From: Hyphomicrobiales bacterium
Lineage (GTDB): Bacteria; Pseudomonadota; Alphaproteobacteria; Rhizobiales; JAUVMS01
Assembly (NCBI GenBank): GCA_030600135.1
Contig: JAUVMS010000156.1
Location: 1 to 7,519, forward strand
DNA: 7,519 bases
Reading direction: 5' to 3'
Made by a program: the position numbers and the translations under genes. Positions within the stretch are counted from its first letter, which is position 1; each line of letters starts with the position of its first letter. Shown one piece after another: positions 6,189-7,519 of this stretch. The notes beneath the pieces are model-generated. The model was not told the DNA's origin. It worked only from the letters and a program-made list of their open reading frames with translations, and did no database searches.

Positions 6189-6382
6189 GCAACGGGGAAT
6201 GCAGCGGGTTTGCCTGTTAAGCCGCGCTAATGTTTCTCGAGCGTGGGCACAGGATCGGAAACGATTTTTCGCTGTAATACGAAACTCTTTCGCAAAAATA
6301 CCTTGCAAGATTTAGTCGCTAATTAACCAAAGAAACTTAGCGTTCCGCTCACCGATAAATGCGGCTGCGTTGAGAAATGTAC
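6189..6382. other. AT-rich spacer upstream of the diguanylate cyclase gene
   Basis: This stretch of 194 bases lies between two co-directional genes and becomes clearly AT-rich after about 6260. It probably holds the diguanylate cyclase promoter, but I cannot name a convincing -35/-10 pair. A 6-bp inverted repeat, AGGCAA (6187-6192) with TTGCCT (6210-6215), overlaps the ELM1-family stop codon; with a 17-base loop and no T-run it is a poor terminator. Confidence 0.4.
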
Positions 6383-7519
6383 ATGTTTAGAAAAATGATC
6401 ACAAGGTACCGTTCAAAAAATTCCCTGCTTATTCCAGCGGCATTGGGTGGTATATTTCTCGTTGTTTCCACAACAATTTTTGTGCAAAGCACGCTGAAAT
6501 GGATGTTTCTTCGCGACGCTCACCAGGGCGGCATTCAGTGGATTGAACTGATTGAAGCGAATATGGATGATTTAGATATGCATTTAACGGGAGAAGAACA
6601 GGGCCAAGAAAAAACTTCGCATGGTCATCACGATGAATCTCACTTTTTCAATACGATTCTGTCTGTAGGAAGCATCTACCACATCGAATTGTACGATGTG
6701 TCTGGAGTTCAGAAGTATCGCCTTAGTGCCGATCATAAATCAACCAAAAATCATCTTGACATGCAGCACAGCGATGAAGGCATGGCCGACATGGCCCAAT
6801 ATCGCAGCAAACGCAATGTCGCCCACAAATCAATGCAAAAAAAATTGAGGCTCGAAAACAAAAATTTGAACACGACAAGTATCCGGTAAACACGGCGGAG
6901 TTGCACAAATTACTGACGCATGAAGCGCACAAGATGGCGCTGATGAATGGAGACGGTGTGGGCCATCCGGTCAAGTACGCCGAGATATACCACCCGTTGT
7001 ACTCGGGAGATAAATTAATTGGCATGGCTCATGCCTACGTCAATCTGACCACCAACTACGGCGCCTACTTGAGGGTGTTGGTCGGCGGCGCTTTGTTCAT
7101 TCTGCTGGTTGTGTTGGTCGCCTTTAGTGCACCCTGGTACTTGTTCGTCAAAAGTGAGCGGCAAAAGAAAATCGCGGACCAAAAGGCGCATTACCTTGCA
7201 AAACATGATGCCCTAACCGGGTTAGTAAATCGCGCCAGGTTTGACCAACTCGTTGATGAGGCGGTCGAGGAACACCAAGATCGGTCCGAAAACTACGCCA
7301 TCCACTACGTCGACGTTGATTTGTTCAAAGAGGTCAATGATTTTTTCGGCCACGACACGGGCGATGAACTGCTGATGGCGATTGCCGGGCGCCTGAAATC
7401 AGCGGTGCGCGAGAATGATGTCGTTGCCCGAATTGGTGGCGATGAGTTTGCTGTGCTTCAGAATAATGTCCGTCGGGAAAAGGAAGCGACGATTGTCGCC
7501 GATCGGATCATAGTCGATC
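6383..7519 (+). CDS. Membrane-bound diguanylate cyclase (GGDEF), frameshifted at an A8 run, runs off right edge
   Basis: The gene lies in two frames. The first (6383-6889) encodes an N-terminal membrane helix (residues about 14-38) and a periplasmic domain. The second (open from 6778 to the edge) continues that domain, then has a second membrane helix (about 7066-7150) and a GGDEF domain. The GGDEF domain starts with DALTGLVNR (7207 on) and carries YVDVDLFKEVND and the catalytic GGDEF at 7435-7449. RENDVVARIGGDEF includes the RxxD inhibitory site (7408-7419) placed five residues before GGDEF. It would make c-di-GMP from two GTP, with feedback control. The switch is best placed at eight A residues (6837-6844); adding one A or removing two joins the frames smoothly into KKIEARKQKFEHDKY. 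Without correction the first product stops at 6889 with no enzyme domain. I prefer ATG 6383 because GAGA at 6372-6375 lies 7 bases before it; ATG 6377 is too close. An EAL domain could follow outside the window. Confidence 0.9.
6837..6844 (+). other. A8 homopolymer at the frame switch of the diguanylate cyclase gene
   Basis: Eight consecutive A residues in the codons CAA AAA AAA. The upstream frame reads sensibly up to here and the downstream frame reads sensibly from here. Runs of this length favour polymerase slippage, so the site could be a sequencing or assembly error, a true mutation, a phase-variable switch, or a place of transcriptional slippage. Confidence 0.65.

Overview
The window looks like chromosomal DNA of an alphaproteobacterium. 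This is inferred from the moderately high GC of the genes, from an ELM1-like (DUF1022) protein of the type common in that class, and from the mix of DUF4242, S9 peptidase, MORN and glycine-zipper proteins. No rRNA, tRNA, complete transposase or CRISPR array was found.

Layout: (1) At the left edge, on the minus strand, lies the C-terminal DNA-binding half of an H-NS-type nucleoid protein. Its N-terminal oligomerisation half is missing and it has no usable start codon, so it looks like a remnant. (2) Positions 158-810 hold no convincing gene. The stretch is AT-rich and contains a cluster of TTCCCTG repeats in both orientations, a perfect 10-bp inverted repeat, and a good extended -10 promoter overlapping a 10-bp palindrome. 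(3) Positions 811-1949 (plus) carry a two-gene overlapping unit: a secreted MORN-repeat protein and a small secreted or membrane glycine-zipper protein with a strongly basic tail. (4) Positions 2005-4842 (minus) carry a co-directional block. In transcription order it is a DUF4242 protein, an S9-family serine peptidase with a complete catalytic triad, and a TerB-like helical protein. (5) Positions 4858-5159 form a divergent intergenic region rich in small palindromes. (6) Positions 5160-6188 (plus) encode an ELM1-family GT-B-fold protein. (7) From 6383 to the right edge (plus) runs a membrane-anchored diguanylate cyclase with a canonical GGDEF site and a c-di-GMP inhibitory RxxD site. Its reading frame is broken at a run of eight A residues.

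Functionally this is mostly a set of independent housekeeping or accessory loci rather than one pathway. The MORN/glycine-zipper pair is probably an envelope unit. The DUF4242/peptidase/TerB block may be one transcript. The diguanylate cyclase would couple a periplasmic signal to c-di-GMP. The most unusual items are the H-NS remnant beside the repeat cluster, the ten-glycine GxxxG ladder with an Arg/Lys-rich Tyr4 tail, and the A8 frameshift in the diguanylate cyclase. I see no clear evidence of a wholly new multi-gene system.
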